From M3007 sp037445225 (GTDB taxonomy: Bacteria > Bacteroidota > Bacteroidia > Chitinophagales > Saprospiraceae): a stretch of DNA of 64,000 nt. Of this stretch, positions 44,427-55,135 are shown one piece after another. The position numbers and the translations under genes were made by a program. The notes beneath the pieces were generated by a model. The model worked only from the letters and a program-made list of their open reading frames with translations, had not been told where the DNA came from and searched no databases. The stretch's first letter is position 1; every line of letters begins with the position of its first letter. The DNA lies in NCBI GenBank assembly GCA_037445225.1, contig JBBIKW010000016.1:1-64000 (forward strand), written 5' to 3'.

Positions 44427-46235
44427 ATGCGAGAGACCACTTTCATACGGCAAAACCAAGAGAAATGGGCGGAGTATGAGCATTTGCTCAGGCAGTCGCA
44501 CATCGACCCCGATCGATTGCGGGAGATGTTTGTCCACGTTACGGACGACTTGGCCTATGCTCGCACGTTTTACCCGACCCGCACGGTGCGCTACTACTTA
44601 AACGGTCTGGCCCAGCGCATCTTTCACCGGCTGCACTATCGGCGGCAGTGGTTGTGGAGCCGGATGTTCGCCTTTTGGACCGACCGACTGCCGCTGTTGT
44701 TGTGGGAGTCGCGTTGGGCCCTGCTGTTGTCATTCGCGATATTTGTCGCGTCGGCAGCCGTGGGCGTAGTGTCCAGCCGAGTGGATCCCGACTTTGCCCG
44801 CTACATTTTGGGCGATAGCTACGTGGAGATGACGTTGGAAAACATCGAGGCGGGCGACCCTATGGCGGTGTACAAGGAGGAGCCGCCGTTGGGTATGGCC
44901 ATAGGTATTGCTGCCAATAACGTGTTTGTTGCCTTGCAGACGACCCTTTCGGGTGTGCTGAGCGCCATCGGCACGGTGTTCATTCTCGTGCGCAACGGCA
45001 TCATGGTGGGGGTTTTCCAATACTTTTTTATCGAGCGAGGGTTGTTTTGGCCCTCTTTTTTGACCATATGGATCCACGGCACCTTGGAAATCAGCGCTAT
45101 TATCGTGGCTGGGGCGGCGGGACTGGTTATGGGGGCAGGGCCGCTTTTCCCCGGCACCTACGCGCGCCGTCAGGCGTTTCAGCGCGCGGCTCGTCGAGCG
45201 GTCTATATCTTTTTAGGGCTCATCCCGTTGTTCTTGTTAGCGGCTTTTTTCGAAGGGTTTCTAACGCGCTACACCGACACGCCGGCCGCGCTGCGCTTAG
45301 CGTTTATCGGCGCTTCTTTGGTGTTTGTATTGGGCTACTTCGTGTACCTACCGTGGCGGAAGGCGCAGCAAAGACCTTTCGACCGGTTTGATGTTCCCGA
45401 CACTTTGCCGCCTGTTTCGGAGGCCATTTCTTTTGTTGCTATCAAGAGCAGTGGAGCAGTTTTGGTCGACGTTTTTCGCCTATTCTCTCGGCGCTTTTGG
45501 CTTCTGGTAGGCAGCGGAGCTACAGCGGCTGTCCTCTTGGTGGGAAGTGCTCTGTGGGCAGGATGGCTCTCTTCAGAGGCTGAAGGAGCGGAACGTTTCA
45601 ATTTCTCGCCTTTAGCATACGTAAAGGCGATGTTTTTTGTCGGTCTTGCCTTGTTGTCGTTAGAGGAGGTTCGGCGAGCGATGCCGGCCGACCATCGGGC
45701 GGCATTTGCTCCTGTGAGGGGGATGCCTTTAGTTGTCTTCGGCGTATTACTTGCAGGTGCAGCGGTGGTCATGGGCGCTTGGCAACAGTCAACAGTTGGC
45801 CTCGTTTTGCGGATGGCGATTTTGGGGGGTATCTGTAGCGTAGGGTTGGCCGCGCTCTATTTTGGTCGGCACGCTTGGTCGGTCCGTTGGCGTGTGTTGG
45901 CGCCGCACTATTGGCCGAGTTTAGCGCTAATAGGCATTTCGTTGGCATTTTTTGCGGTGCTGCTGGGTTGGTTTTTCAATTCTTTGCTGGCCGATATGAT
46001 TGTCGAATTCTTTCGATGGCTTGTTCCCGCCACACTCGATGCTCAATACACCTATAATGATGGTATCGCGCTGTTTTTCAGAAGTTTAGTCCTGTACCTC
46101 AGTTGGGAATGGATGATAATAGCCGGTGCGTTGTGCTTTTTTTCTCACCGAGAAAGAGAGGAAGCAGCGCACCTTTACCAGCAGATAGCGCGCGTAGGCA
46201 GCCAAAAGCGCCTGAGAGGGTTGACGCGCGAGTAA
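44427..46235 (+). CDS. SpoIIM-family (DUF95) membrane protein, enlarged
   Basis: A 602-residue integral membrane protein. The first 330 residues match the stage II sporulation protein M family: a cytosolic helical start (FIRQNQEKWAEYEHLLRQSH), then helices including GIAANNVFVALQTTLSGVLS, FFIERGLFWPSFLTIWIHGT and LEISAIIVAGAAGLVMGAGPL. The C-terminal 270 residues add about seven further helices without a known domain. SpoIIM homologues are widespread in non-sporulating bacteria, often beside RDD-family genes, which are absent here. The ATG at 44427 is chosen because the longer frame runs antisense through the permease gene. The function is unknown. Confidence 0.85.
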   Translation: MRETTFIRQNQEKWAEYEHLLRQSHIDPDRLREMFVHVTDDLAYARTFYPTRTVRYYLNGLAQRIFHRLHYRRQWLWSRMFAFWTDRLPLLLWESRWALLLSFAIFVASAAVGVVSSRVDPDFARYILGDSYVEMTLENIEAGDPMAVYKEEPPLGMAIGIAANNVFVALQTTLSGVLSAIGTVFILVRNGIMVGVFQYFFIERGLFWPSFLTIWIHGTLEISAIIVAGAAGLVMGAGPLFPGTYARRQAFQRAARRAVYIFLGLIPLFLLAAFFEGFLTRYTDTPAALRLAFIGASLVFVLGYFVYLPWRKAQQRPFDRFDVPDTLPPVSEAISFVAIKSSGAVLVDVFRLFSRRFWLLVGSGATAAVLLVGSALWAGWLSSEAEGAERFNFSPLAYVKAMFFVGLALLSLEEVRRAMPADHRAAFAPVRGMPLVVFGVLLAGAAVVMGAWQQSTVGLVLRMAILGGICSVGLAALYFGRHAWSVRWRVLAPHYWPSLALIGISLAFFAVLLGWFFNSLLADMIVEFFRWLVPATLDAQYTYNDGIALFFRSLVLYLSWEWMIIAGALCFFSHREREEAAHLYQQIARVGSQKRLRGLTRE

Positions 46236-46247
46236 TGTTTTTTGAAT

Positions 46248-47624
46248 ATGGCACTTCCACCGCCGTTTTTACGGCAGATGCGCCTCTTGTTGGGGCATGA
46301 GTATGCGTCTTTTTTGGTGGCTTTGGAAGCGAAGGCCCCTGTGAGCGTGCGCCTGAACCCGCGGAAGCGCTGGGAGGGCTGGACGACGCCGCCTTTCGCC
46401 GAGGCCACGGCGGTTCCGTGGTGTTCGGAAGGATGGTATTTGCCGGAGCGTCCCGTCTTCACGCTCGATCCGCTGCTGCACGCTGGCGCCTATTACGCGC
46501 AGGAAGCCTCATCGATGTTTTTGGATGAGGTGGTGCGCCGCTGTGCGGGCAGGGACCAACCCCTGCGCGTGTTGGACCTGTGTGCTGCGCCTGGGGGGAA
46601 GACAACGCTGCTGCAATCTGTTTTGCCTGAGGGCAGCTGGATTGTTGCCAATGAGGTGGTACGCTCGCGCTTAGGAGCCCTTCGAGAAAACATAGAGCGC
46701 TGGGGAGGCTCCTCCGTTGCTATCGTTTCGGCGGTAGGCGAGCAGTGGGAGGCTGTGAGGGCCTGGTTTGACATGGTCGTGGTTGACGCTCCTTGCAGTG
46801 GGGAGGGGCTTTTTCGCAAAAACCCCGAGGCCGTGCGCGAGTGGTCGCCAGCGCATGTGGAGGCGTGTGCTCTTCGGCAGCGCCACATTCTCTCCTCTGC
46901 GGTGCACTTGCTTAAACCGGGTGGCTTATTGGTGTACTCTACCTGTACTTTTAATCGCCAAGAGAATGAGGAAAATGCGGAATGGCTCATTCGAAGCTTC
47001 TCCTTGGAGCCGGTAGTGTTGTCGCTTCCAGCGGAGTGGGGGATCGTTCAGGAGGATCTGGGCACCTATCGGTTTTTTCCGCATCGGTTGCAGGGAGAGG
47101 GCTTCTTCGTGGGGCTGTTTCGCCGACATAGGGCAGCAGGTAGGACCGCATCGCTGCGAGCGCCGACGGGTTTTCGACAGCTGCAGCCGGTGTCGGCCCG
47201 TGCACTCACCGCGGTGCGGTATTGGTTGAAGGAGCCCGACACATGGGCTTTTTTCCTGAATGCCAAAGGTGAGGCGGTGGCCGTGTCTCGGGAGCTTTTG
47301 TCCGACTTGCGCCTATTAGAGAACGCGCTACCTAACGCGCACATAGGATGTACTGTAGGCCGATTCAAGGGAAGCGATTTCATCCCTAACCACGCTTTGG
47401 CGCTTCACCCGGCGCTTTCGCCCGACGTGCCGGCAGTAGCCCTCACCCTCGAGCAGGCACTGCGTTTTTTGAAAAAGGAGCAGTTCGATTTGCCCGGCCT
47501 CCAGGATTATCGCGGCTGGGTGGTCGCGCGCTTTCGAGGTCTGGGATTGGGATGGCTAAAAGTGCTGCCGCAGCGCTGGAACAACTACTTACCCCCTACC
47601 AGCCGCATCCGGATGACCACGTGA
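46248..47624 (+). CDS. RsmF-like rRNA cytosine-C5 methyltransferase (NOL1/NOP2/Sun)
   Basis: A 458-residue SAM-dependent RNA methyltransferase. The SAM-binding motif is VLDLCAAPGGKTTLLQSVL near residue 105; motif IV with the catalytic release cysteine is MVVVDAPCSGEGLFRKNPEA; motif VI with the nucleophile cysteine is GGLLVYSTCTFNRQENEEN. A C-terminal PUA-like/RsmF-type domain follows, which fits RsmF (16S C1407) or a close relative better than RsmB. The ATG at 46248 is 12 bases after the SpoIIM stop codon, so cotranscription is likely. The exact target base cannot be decided from sequence. Confidence 0.9.
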   Translation: MALPPPFLRQMRLLLGHEYASFLVALEAKAPVSVRLNPRKRWEGWTTPPFAEATAVPWCSEGWYLPERPVFTLDPLLHAGAYYAQEASSMFLDEVVRRCAGRDQPLRVLDLCAAPGGKTTLLQSVLPEGSWIVANEVVRSRLGALRENIERWGGSSVAIVSAVGEQWEAVRAWFDMVVVDAPCSGEGLFRKNPEAVREWSPAHVEACALRQRHILSSAVHLLKPGGLLVYSTCTFNRQENEENAEWLIRSFSLEPVVLSLPAEWGIVQEDLGTYRFFPHRLQGEGFFVGLFRRHRAAGRTASLRAPTGFRQLQPVSARALTAVRYWLKEPDTWAFFLNAKGEAVAVSRELLSDLRLLENALPNAHIGCTVGRFKGSDFIPNHALALHPALSPDVPAVALTLEQALRFLKKEQFDLPGLQDYRGWVVARFRGLGLGWLKVLPQRWNNYLPPTSRIRMTT

Positions 47625-47649
47625 GCCTCCTGATATGCGGCTTCAAAAA

Positions 47650-48147
47650 CTACACGGAGAAGCCGCGCTGCCGAAGCCAATCGAAACAATGCGAGCTGGG
47701 CAAAAAGTGGATGTGCTGACCAAAGCGCCCCGACCCTTTGAGGTGTAAGATGGCACGGCGTTGGCCCCACTGTCGGCGCTTCTCCACCTCCGCCACGTCG
47801 TTCCACGGATAGCGCACGGTTGTCCAGTAGTTCGTCACGTATACGTAGGCGTCGTCGGCATCGATGCGCTTCAAGGGCCAGAGGGCGCCTTTGACGTAGG
47901 TCAACCAAAGCAGCCAAAGGAACAGGCCGATGCCTCGAGGCCACCAGATGGAGTAAGCCAGATACAGTTCGTCGGCGGGCGTCAGCCAAATCAACAAGAC
48001 GAAGCCGCTCAAGAAGACCGTGCTGAATACGGGAAGAAAGACGCGCCAAAAAAGCGTCCAGTTGGACGACAGCAACACGGTTCTCGACCGACCGTTTGCA
48101 GGAGGGCGTTCCGTCGTATCCGGTGGAACAGCGTGCTTTTCTGCCAT
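47650..48147 (-). CDS. Two-helix membrane protein with PH-like tail, unknown
   Basis: A 165-residue protein. A hydrophilic N-terminus of 28 residues is followed by two membrane helices (about 32-56 and 68-88), then a cytosolic part with strands such as DAYVYVTNYWTTVRYPWNDV and RAILHLKGSGRFGQHIHFLP that resemble bacterial PH-like membrane-associated domains. The family is not recognised. It lies downstream of the efflux genes on the same strand (78-base gap) and converges with the methyltransferase gene. Confidence 0.7.
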   Translation of the reverse strand: MAEKHAVPPDTTERPPANGRSRTVLLSSNWTLFWRVFLPVFSTVFLSGFVLLIWLTPADELYLAYSIWWPRGIGLFLWLLWLTYVKGALWPLKRIDADDAYVYVTNYWTTVRYPWNDVAEVEKRRQWGQRRAILHLKGSGRFGQHIHFLPSSHCFDWLRQRGFSV

Positions 48148-48224
48148 AGTTACCCTTGCCTTTTGGACAAACTTAGCGGTTTTGCTGAAAAGCCAAAGGT
48201 TGGTTTTCCTTCCATTTGAAGGGC

Positions 48225-49700
48225 CTATTCCGCAGATTTTTCCGCTTTCTTTTCTTTTTCTTCTCGGATGCGCATGCCGGATTTCAGTTTTCGAGCAATC
48301 GCGCTATAGGGGCCAGTGACCACGCGCTCGCCCTCTTTCAGCCTGGAGAGGATTTCTATGTAGTCGTTGTCTTGGATGCCGGTTTTCACCTCGCGCATGG
48401 CAACGGTGTCGCCTACGGCGACAAAGACCACTTCGCGCAGTTTCTGTGGGCCGGCGTTCGTCTTTGAGTTGTCGTTCGAGTTATTCTCCGCGATCTTGTC
48501 GGCTTGGGCGGCGGAGGCGTTTTCGCCTCGAGCGGTCACGGCGATGATGGGAACGCTGAGGACATTCTCGACGGTCTCCGTGTAAATATCTACGGAGGCC
48601 GACATGCCCGGTCGGAAGGGGTAGCGCCGCCCGTCGCTCAACAGGTCGGCATAGGAGGAAGGGTCGATGCGAACTTTGACGATGAAATTGGTGACTTGGT
48701 CGGTGTTGAGCGAGGCGGTACCGCTGCCCAACGCGCTGGTCACGTTGCTAGCACTGCTGGCGATTTCCGAGACCCTTCCTTTGAAGATGCGCCCCAAGTA
48801 GGCGTCTACCTCGATGTCGGCTTCATCGCCCACGGATACTTTGAGGATGTCGTTTTCGCTCACTTCGACCTGGACCTCCATAGAGTGCAAGTTGGCGATG
48901 CGCATCATTTCTGTGCCGGCCATTTGCAAGGTGCCTACGACGCGCTCGCCCTTTTCGATGTTGAGCTTGCTGACGATACCGCTTACTGGAGCTACTACGA
49001 TGGTCTTTTGTAGGCTGGTGCGCAGCTCCTTGAGGGTGGCCTGAGCGCTGGAGATGCCGAATTCCGCTACGCGGATGTTTTCGCGCGCGCTGGCTAAGTT
49101 CTTTTCAGCGGCCTTCAGCGACGCTTCTGCTGCGGCATAAGCGCTCTCCAGAGCGCGCAGGTTGCTGAGCGAGTTTTCGAAATCTTGCTGAGAGATGACC
49201 CCTTCGCGATACAGCTGCTCGTTGCGTCGATGGGCGCTGAGAGCGGCTTCCAACTGGGCAGCGACTCGGTTCTTCTCGGCTTTCAGCTGTTCTATTTGCG
49301 CGCTGCTGCTCTCGGCATTGGCCGCCGAGATCTGGCGTTGGGCCTGCGCGCTGCTCAGGGCAGCTTGCCCACGCTCTACGGCGCTTTGGTATTCATCTGG
49401 ACGGATCTTGGCCAATACTTGACCGGCCACTACGGAGTCGCCCTCGCGCACGAACAGGGCGATCACCTCTCCTGAGACGTCGGAGCTGATCTTGACTTCT
49501 GTCTCAGGGAAGATCTTTCCGCTGGCGCTCACTACTTCGCGGATGGTGCGCCGTTGCACTTGTTCCAAGGTGACGGGTTCGCCTCTTGGCGTTTGGCGCG
49601 CTTTGACAACGACTGCCACGAGTAAGAGCACGCCGGCAGCAATGCCGACGTACAGCCATCGCTTGTTTTTTTTATGATTTCTGTTCAGAGAAATAGCCAT
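48225..49700 (-). CDS. MacA/HlyD-type periplasmic efflux adaptor
   Basis: A 491-residue membrane-fusion protein. An N-terminal anchor helix (about 15-34) is followed by the first lipoyl half (SDVSGEVIALFVREGDSVVA), a long alpha-helical hairpin (about 90-225) rich in Ala, Gln and Glu, the second lipoyl half (VVAPVSGIVSKLNIEKGERV) and beta-barrel/MP domains. The C-terminus ends in a highly charged KKAEKSAE tail. It bridges an inner-membrane pump and a TolC channel, whose gene lies just upstream. The usual MacB-type ATPase/permease is not adjacent. Confidence 0.92.
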   Translation of the reverse strand: MAISLNRNHKKNKRWLYVGIAAGVLLLVAVVVKARQTPRGEPVTLEQVQRRTIREVVSASGKIFPETEVKISSDVSGEVIALFVREGDSVVAGQVLAKIRPDEYQSAVERGQAALSSAQAQRQISAANAESSSAQIEQLKAEKNRVAAQLEAALSAHRRNEQLYREGVISQQDFENSLSNLRALESAYAAAEASLKAAEKNLASARENIRVAEFGISSAQATLKELRTSLQKTIVVAPVSGIVSKLNIEKGERVVGTLQMAGTEMMRIANLHSMEVQVEVSENDILKVSVGDEADIEVDAYLGRIFKGRVSEIASSASNVTSALGSGTASLNTDQVTNFIVKVRIDPSSYADLLSDGRRYPFRPGMSASVDIYTETVENVLSVPIIAVTARGENASAAQADKIAENNSNDNSKTNAGPQKLREVVFVAVGDTVAMREVKTGIQDNDYIEILSRLKEGERVVTGPYSAIARKLKSGMRIREEKEKKAEKSAE

Positions 49701-49741
49701 AGCGATCTACAGATGAGTTTTAGATGACGACGCGCCGCGCT

Positions 49742-51175
49742 TTATAGTCGGATATCTTTTCCCAAATAGAAATCCAAGATTTTTAGTCGGAAGAGATAAT
49801 CGTATCGAGCGACGAGCAGGTCGTTTTCAGCGTTATCGCGGTTGGTACGGGCGGTGTTCAGCTCGAGCAAGTTGGCGGCGCCGAGCTGATAGCGCTTTTC
49901 TGTGTTGGCAAAGGCGGCCTGCATAGCTTCGTAGGTTTTTTGGGCGGCCTCGAGTTGAAGGTGTCCGGCACGCGCATTGGCCAGGGCGGTCTGGATGTCG
50001 TTCTTGAGGCGCTGTTGCACCTGGTTCTCTTGCAATTGCGCCGTGATGACGCCCAAGCGAGCGCGTTCCACGCCGAGGCGAGTGCGGCCGTTTTGATAGA
50101 TGGGGATACTGAGCTGCAATCCGAACCCTTGGCCAAAGTTGCGCTCGATTTGGTTGAAATACGACAAGGGAGGGAACTCCAAGATGCTAACGTACTGCTG
50201 TACGGGCACGTCTACTTCGTTGATGCGCACGATCACGGGAGGGCTGAGCTCCGTTCCAGTGATGATGGGGTTATTGAAATCGCGAAACTGGGAGGAGTAG
50301 TTGGTATTCAGGCTGGCGAAGAGCGATAAGGTAGGGAAATAGGCAGAGCGAGCGATGGCTACCCCCGCCTCTGCGCTTTTCAAGCGGAAATGGGCCGCCC
50401 TAACGCCGGGCTGGAACGCCTGAGCCGCTCCGTATACGGCCGACAACGTGAGGCGCTCAGCGCTGCTTTCGTCTGGGATATCAAAGTTTGGGCGCTCGAG
50501 GCGTAGGTCGTAGTCGGGTTCGAGTTGGAGCAGCTGTTTCAAGTTGAGCAGGGCTATGTCCAAATTGTTCTGCGCCTGTACGGCCAGTTGTTCTTCGCGG
50601 GCCACTTGGGCCTGAGCGTTAATGCGGTCGGCGGTTGGAGCACTGCCGGCTTCCACGAGCTTTGCCGTAGTTTGCAGCTGTACCCGCGCCTGCTCTACGC
50701 GGCGAAGCGCAATTTCCCGCTGCTCCTCTGCCAACAGCACGCTTAAGTACGCCTGAGCTACTTGAAGTGCCAGGTCGTTAGCGACCTGCTCTCCATCGGC
50801 CTGGGCCGCTAAGGCATCCCAGTGCGCCTGCCGCACACGGTGGTTGATCTGACCGCCCCCATACAACGGCAAAGCCGCCGCAAGGCCGATGCTGTTGAAG
50901 GTAATGCCCGAAGTGACAAATTGGTTCGTCGCTGGGTCAATCGTTCGACCAAACTGCTCCCCCAAGGTCGAGTTCAAATTGATCGTCGGAAGGCGACTGG
51001 CTTTGGCCTGCCGCTCTGCCAACAGGGCTACGCGCGCGTTGGTCTGGGCCTGCCGAATTTGCCAGTTTACCTCCTGCGCCTGCCGAATGCATCGCTCTAA
51101 GTTCCAGCGCTCTTGCGCCCTCAAAAGAGGGCATATTCCTAAGAGGACAAGTAATAAAAGATAATATCGAGTCAT
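49742..51175 (-). CDS. TolC-family outer-membrane efflux protein
   Basis: A 477-residue outer-membrane channel. The ATG at 51175 begins the signal peptide (YYLLLLVLLGICPLLRAQ); longer frames are discounted. The mature protein starts with WNLERCIRQAQEVNWQIRQA and shows the duplicated helical-hairpin pattern of TolC, with the two repeat ends at IALRRVEQARVQLQTTAKLV and QLGAANLLELNTARTNRDNA. The adaptor gene follows after 41 bases in the same direction, so they form an operon for drug, peptide or other small-molecule export. Confidence 0.93.
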   Translation of the reverse strand: MTRYYLLLLVLLGICPLLRAQERWNLERCIRQAQEVNWQIRQAQTNARVALLAERQAKASRLPTINLNSTLGEQFGRTIDPATNQFVTSGITFNSIGLAAALPLYGGGQINHRVRQAHWDALAAQADGEQVANDLALQVAQAYLSVLLAEEQREIALRRVEQARVQLQTTAKLVEAGSAPTADRINAQAQVAREEQLAVQAQNNLDIALLNLKQLLQLEPDYDLRLERPNFDIPDESSAERLTLSAVYGAAQAFQPGVRAAHFRLKSAEAGVAIARSAYFPTLSLFASLNTNYSSQFRDFNNPIITGTELSPPVIVRINEVDVPVQQYVSILEFPPLSYFNQIERNFGQGFGLQLSIPIYQNGRTRLGVERARLGVITAQLQENQVQQRLKNDIQTALANARAGHLQLEAAQKTYEAMQAAFANTEKRYQLGAANLLELNTARTNRDNAENDLLVARYDYLFRLKILDFYLGKDIRL

Positions 51176-51351
51176 CGAAATAATGGATCCCATAGCTGCT
51201 GAGGTATTTTCATCGAAACGCCGGGTAAGATCATGCGTTACGGCTGAAAACAATCTCTTTTTTATATTAAGAGGATAAAAGCTCAGATGAAGGTCATCAT
51301 CTTTGAGATAAACTATGAGCGCAAGGTAACGAGTACATCGGTTCGGTATTT

Positions 51352-51422
51352 TTTACCGCAGGAAGGCGCAGAGGTCTGCGGAGCATTTTTTTCTCTGGAA
51401 CCCTCAGCGTTCTGCGCAGCTT
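51352..51422. repeat. Palindromic intergenic repeat (CGCAGAG-type)
   Basis: The segment from ACCGCAGGAAGGCGCAGAGG, through a run of seven T residues, to CTCAGCGTTCTGCGCAGC has two imperfectly complementary arms containing CGCAGAG/CTCAGCG-like units. It resembles the family of CGCAGAG-rich palindromic spacers that occur dispersed between genes in many bacterial genomes. Only one copy is in the window, so its repetitive nature is inferred. Confidence 0.4.
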
Positions 51423-51431
51423 GTTCGCCGA

Positions 51432-51980
51432 TTATGCTTCCTTTTGCTCGAAGTTGAGCTTAAAGCCGATGCGTTGGTTTTCGTCGGGTCGGTCGTCGTC
51501 GTAGTCTTCCCAAAGCGTGATCTCAGAGATGAACGTCTCCAAATGTCGAATGACGTAGGGCTCCTTTATTTCCTCCGGCCGATAGATGGCCAGCGTTTTG
51601 GGTGGTTGAGGCTGGCCATAGCGCTCGATGTAGGGGTAGTTGATTAGGACGATGATTTTGCCGTTAAAAAGTTGCTGGTAGACCAGAGAGCCATTGTGCT
51701 TAATCAAGTCGCGGTAGACGCCTTCGCTGAGCGGCTCTCCCAGTCCGCTTTGGCTGTGTCCTAAGGAGAGCACCACGGCCTCTAAGTTCTGTACTTCTAC
51801 GCGTTCCTCTACTGAAAAGGACAGGCCGGCCAGTTCGGCTGCCCGTCGCAGGTGCGCTATGAGTTCGGGCTTGAGGTGCTCTTGCCAAAAAGCGCGGTAG
51901 TTTTCAGTGTTTTGGAGCACTTCCTTGTAGCGCTCCACTTTTCGCTGGAAGTTGAAGTAATCCTGTTCGGTGAATGTCAT
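51432..51980 (-). CDS. Conserved hypothetical cytosolic protein
   Basis: A 182-residue soluble protein without signal peptide or membrane helix. The N-terminus is helical (FNFQRKVERYKEVLQNTENY), the middle contains VEVQNLEAVVLSLGHSQSGL and the C-terminus is acidic (WEDYDDDRPDENQ). No family is recognised. The ATG at 51980 is chosen because the longer frame upstream has unusual composition (many Cys and Pro). It lies between the efflux operon and a response-regulator gene, both on the same strand, with gaps of 180-250 bases. Confidence 0.65.
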   Translation of the reverse strand: MTFTEQDYFNFQRKVERYKEVLQNTENYRAFWQEHLKPELIAHLRRAAELAGLSFSVEERVEVQNLEAVVLSLGHSQSGLGEPLSEGVYRDLIKHNGSLVYQQLFNGKIIVLINYPYIERYGQPQPPKTLAIYRPEEIKEPYVIRHLETFISEITLWEDYDDDRPDENQRIGFKLNFEQKEA

Positions 51981-52159
51981 ATCGCAAGACGATGTTGGTG
52001 GCACGCGCTGGCATTTGGGATAAGGCGAGGCGCACACCGCCTGTGGTTTGCGGTAAGGATGTTTGTCGCTACTTCGATGGCGTATTCATTCTATCCACCT
52101 ATGTACGCTGAGCAGAATGACCTACAGGTTGAGAGTTTGCCTCTAAGAGTCTCTTACCC

Positions 52160-52870
52160 CTACGACTCTAAACGCTGCGCCACAAACTCCTTGTACTTGC
52201 GCCCGATAGGGAGGATGCGCCCTCCGATTTCCACTTCTGCGGCCGAGAAGGAGTCGATTTTGTCGATAGCGACGAGAAAAGAGCGGTGGATGCGCAGAAA
52301 GTACTCTTTAGGGAGCAGCTCTTCCAATTCGTTTAAATGGTAATGAGTAGGATATGCCTTTTGCGCTGTGTGGATGGTCACCGCATCTTTAAGGCTTTCG
52401 ATGAAGAGGATCTCGTCTAAGTAAATCTTTACTGAGCGCTTCTGAACGGAAAAGAAGTAGAAAGGGCGATGAGCGATCGATTTTTTGTAGAGCGGCGCTC
52501 CAGTACCGAGGCGGTGTTTGTACAGCACCCTGTTGACCGCCATCGTGAAGCGGTTAAATTCGATTGGCTTTAAAAGATAATCCACTACCTGTAGGTCGAA
52601 GCCCTCTACGGCGAACTCGTGATAGGCCGAGGTAATTACGATGAGAGGCTGTTTGGGGAGCGCCTTGAGAAACTCTAAGCCCGTCAGCTTGGGTAGGTTG
52701 ATATCCAAGAAGATGACATCGACGGGTGTTTCTCGAAGGAACTCAATGGCTTTCAACGCGTCCGGACAAACGCCTACTTTCTGGAGAAGGGGGGTCATCT
52801 GAATATACTCCTCCAAGATCTCAGCGGCCAAAGGTTCATCCTCAACGATAAGACAGCGCAAGGGTGACAT
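52160..52870 (-). CDS. LytTR-type response regulator
   Basis: A 236-residue DNA-binding response regulator. The receiver domain (about 1-120) has the acidic pair in LIVEDEPLAAEILEEYI, the phosphoacceptor aspartate in DVIFLDINLPKLTGLEFL and the lysine in YLLKPIEFNRF. The LytTR DNA-binding domain (about 140-236) contains FFSVQKRSVKIYLDEILFIE and FLRIHRSFLVAI. The matching LytS/YpdA-type histidine kinase gene is not adjacent; regulated genes are unknown. Confidence 0.92.
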   Translation of the reverse strand: MSPLRCLIVEDEPLAAEILEEYIQMTPLLQKVGVCPDALKAIEFLRETPVDVIFLDINLPKLTGLEFLKALPKQPLIVITSAYHEFAVEGFDLQVVDYLLKPIEFNRFTMAVNRVLYKHRLGTGAPLYKKSIAHRPFYFFSVQKRSVKIYLDEILFIESLKDAVTIHTAQKAYPTHYHLNELEELLPKEYFLRIHRSFLVAIDKIDSFSAAEVEIGGRILPIGRKYKEFVAQRLES

Positions 52871-52935
52871 AACACAGCAGCAACGGATTAGAACGAGATG
52901 GAAAGCGCCTCCAAAAATTTATGCGAGATTTTGTA

Positions 52936-54126
<1,191 letters not shown>

Positions 54127-54174
54127 GATGTTTTACCGTTGAATACAATAGCGTTTTTGTCGGACTGCGAACGA

Positions 54175-55122
54175 CTACGCCGTTACTTCTTGCACCACAA
54201 AAAAGCCATCGGTGCCTATCGGTTGATAAAGCGGCATGAGGATAAGGCCATCTTCGGGCGCGAGCACGGGGCCACAGATGTCGTCGGCCAAGTGCTCGCC
54301 GCGGCGGATGGGCTGAAAATTCGTGTATCCGGGTCGCATGCCAAAGGCATCGCCCGGCCGGATATGGTGGACATGTCGCAACCGCGTCACTCTGGGTAAG
54401 GGTTCGCAGAAGGCCCGGAGCACTCGCTCGTAGCGCGTGTCCACATCCTCGCTGCGGACGCAGCCAGCTGCGCGCAGGGTGTGAATGATGGCCGCCACCG
54501 CCCGACTCACTGAGTGCGGATCGGCATGCTGTCCCGCCTCAAAAGCAACGCCTACCGAATAGTGCGGGTATCCGCCTACTTCGAAGCGATTGGCGGCAAC
54601 GAAATGAAGCAGAGTGCCCTCCAGTCCGTCCAATAGCCCTAATACCACCGGAGCGCATAGCGCTTTAGCTAAGCGCAAGCTGGCCCGATCATCGGTAGGA
54701 ATACAGAAGATGCCGCCCTCCGTAGAGGTCGTGTGTAGGTCTAAAAAGATGAGCGCCTCCGGCTTGTAGTTGAGCAGCTCCTCGTGAATAGCCGCTATCA
54801 AGGCTCCCATCTCGTGCCACTCAGCGCGGCGCTCGCAAGGCTGCATCTGCCGCCAATAGTGCAACATTTGCGGCGTCCACATCCGGTTGAGGTCGCGCTC
54901 CAAAAAGCGCTGCCCTGCGCGATATGCCTGGAGATTACCTATCAGCCCGATCAGCCGCCCTCGAAAAGTAAAATTTGGATTGATCTGGGGCTCTAGCGAT
55001 AACAATCGAAAGACCTCCTCTAAGGCGCGAACGCCTGCCGGTTCATTTCCGTGAACGGCAGCCGTCACTACCACCAAAGGGCCGGGCTCGCTCCCCGTAT
55101 ATCGTCCTATTAGGCGTCTCAT
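54175..55122 (-). CDS. AstE/AspA-like zinc deacylase
   Basis: A 315-residue metal-dependent carboxypeptidase-like enzyme of the succinylglutamate desuccinylase/aspartoacylase family. Zinc ligands are visible in TAAVHGNEPAGVRALEEV (His and Glu) and in FLDLHTTSTEGGIFCIP (second His). The C-terminal part is a short beta domain. It hydrolyses an N-acyl amino acid or similar amide; the substrate is not known. The ATG at 55122 is chosen because a -7-like element (55136-55143) lies just upstream, inside the longer frame, and because the family starts close to the RRLIGRYTG strand. Confidence 0.85.
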   Translation of the reverse strand: MRRLIGRYTGSEPGPLVVVTAAVHGNEPAGVRALEEVFRLLSLEPQINPNFTFRGRLIGLIGNLQAYRAGQRFLERDLNRMWTPQMLHYWRQMQPCERRAEWHEMGALIAAIHEELLNYKPEALIFLDLHTTSTEGGIFCIPTDDRASLRLAKALCAPVVLGLLDGLEGTLLHFVAANRFEVGGYPHYSVGVAFEAGQHADPHSVSRAVAAIIHTLRAAGCVRSEDVDTRYERVLRAFCEPLPRVTRLRHVHHIRPGDAFGMRPGYTNFQPIRRGEHLADDICGPVLAPEDGLILMPLYQPIGTDGFFVVQEVTA

Positions 55123-55135
55123 GCGTGCTCTGCCA

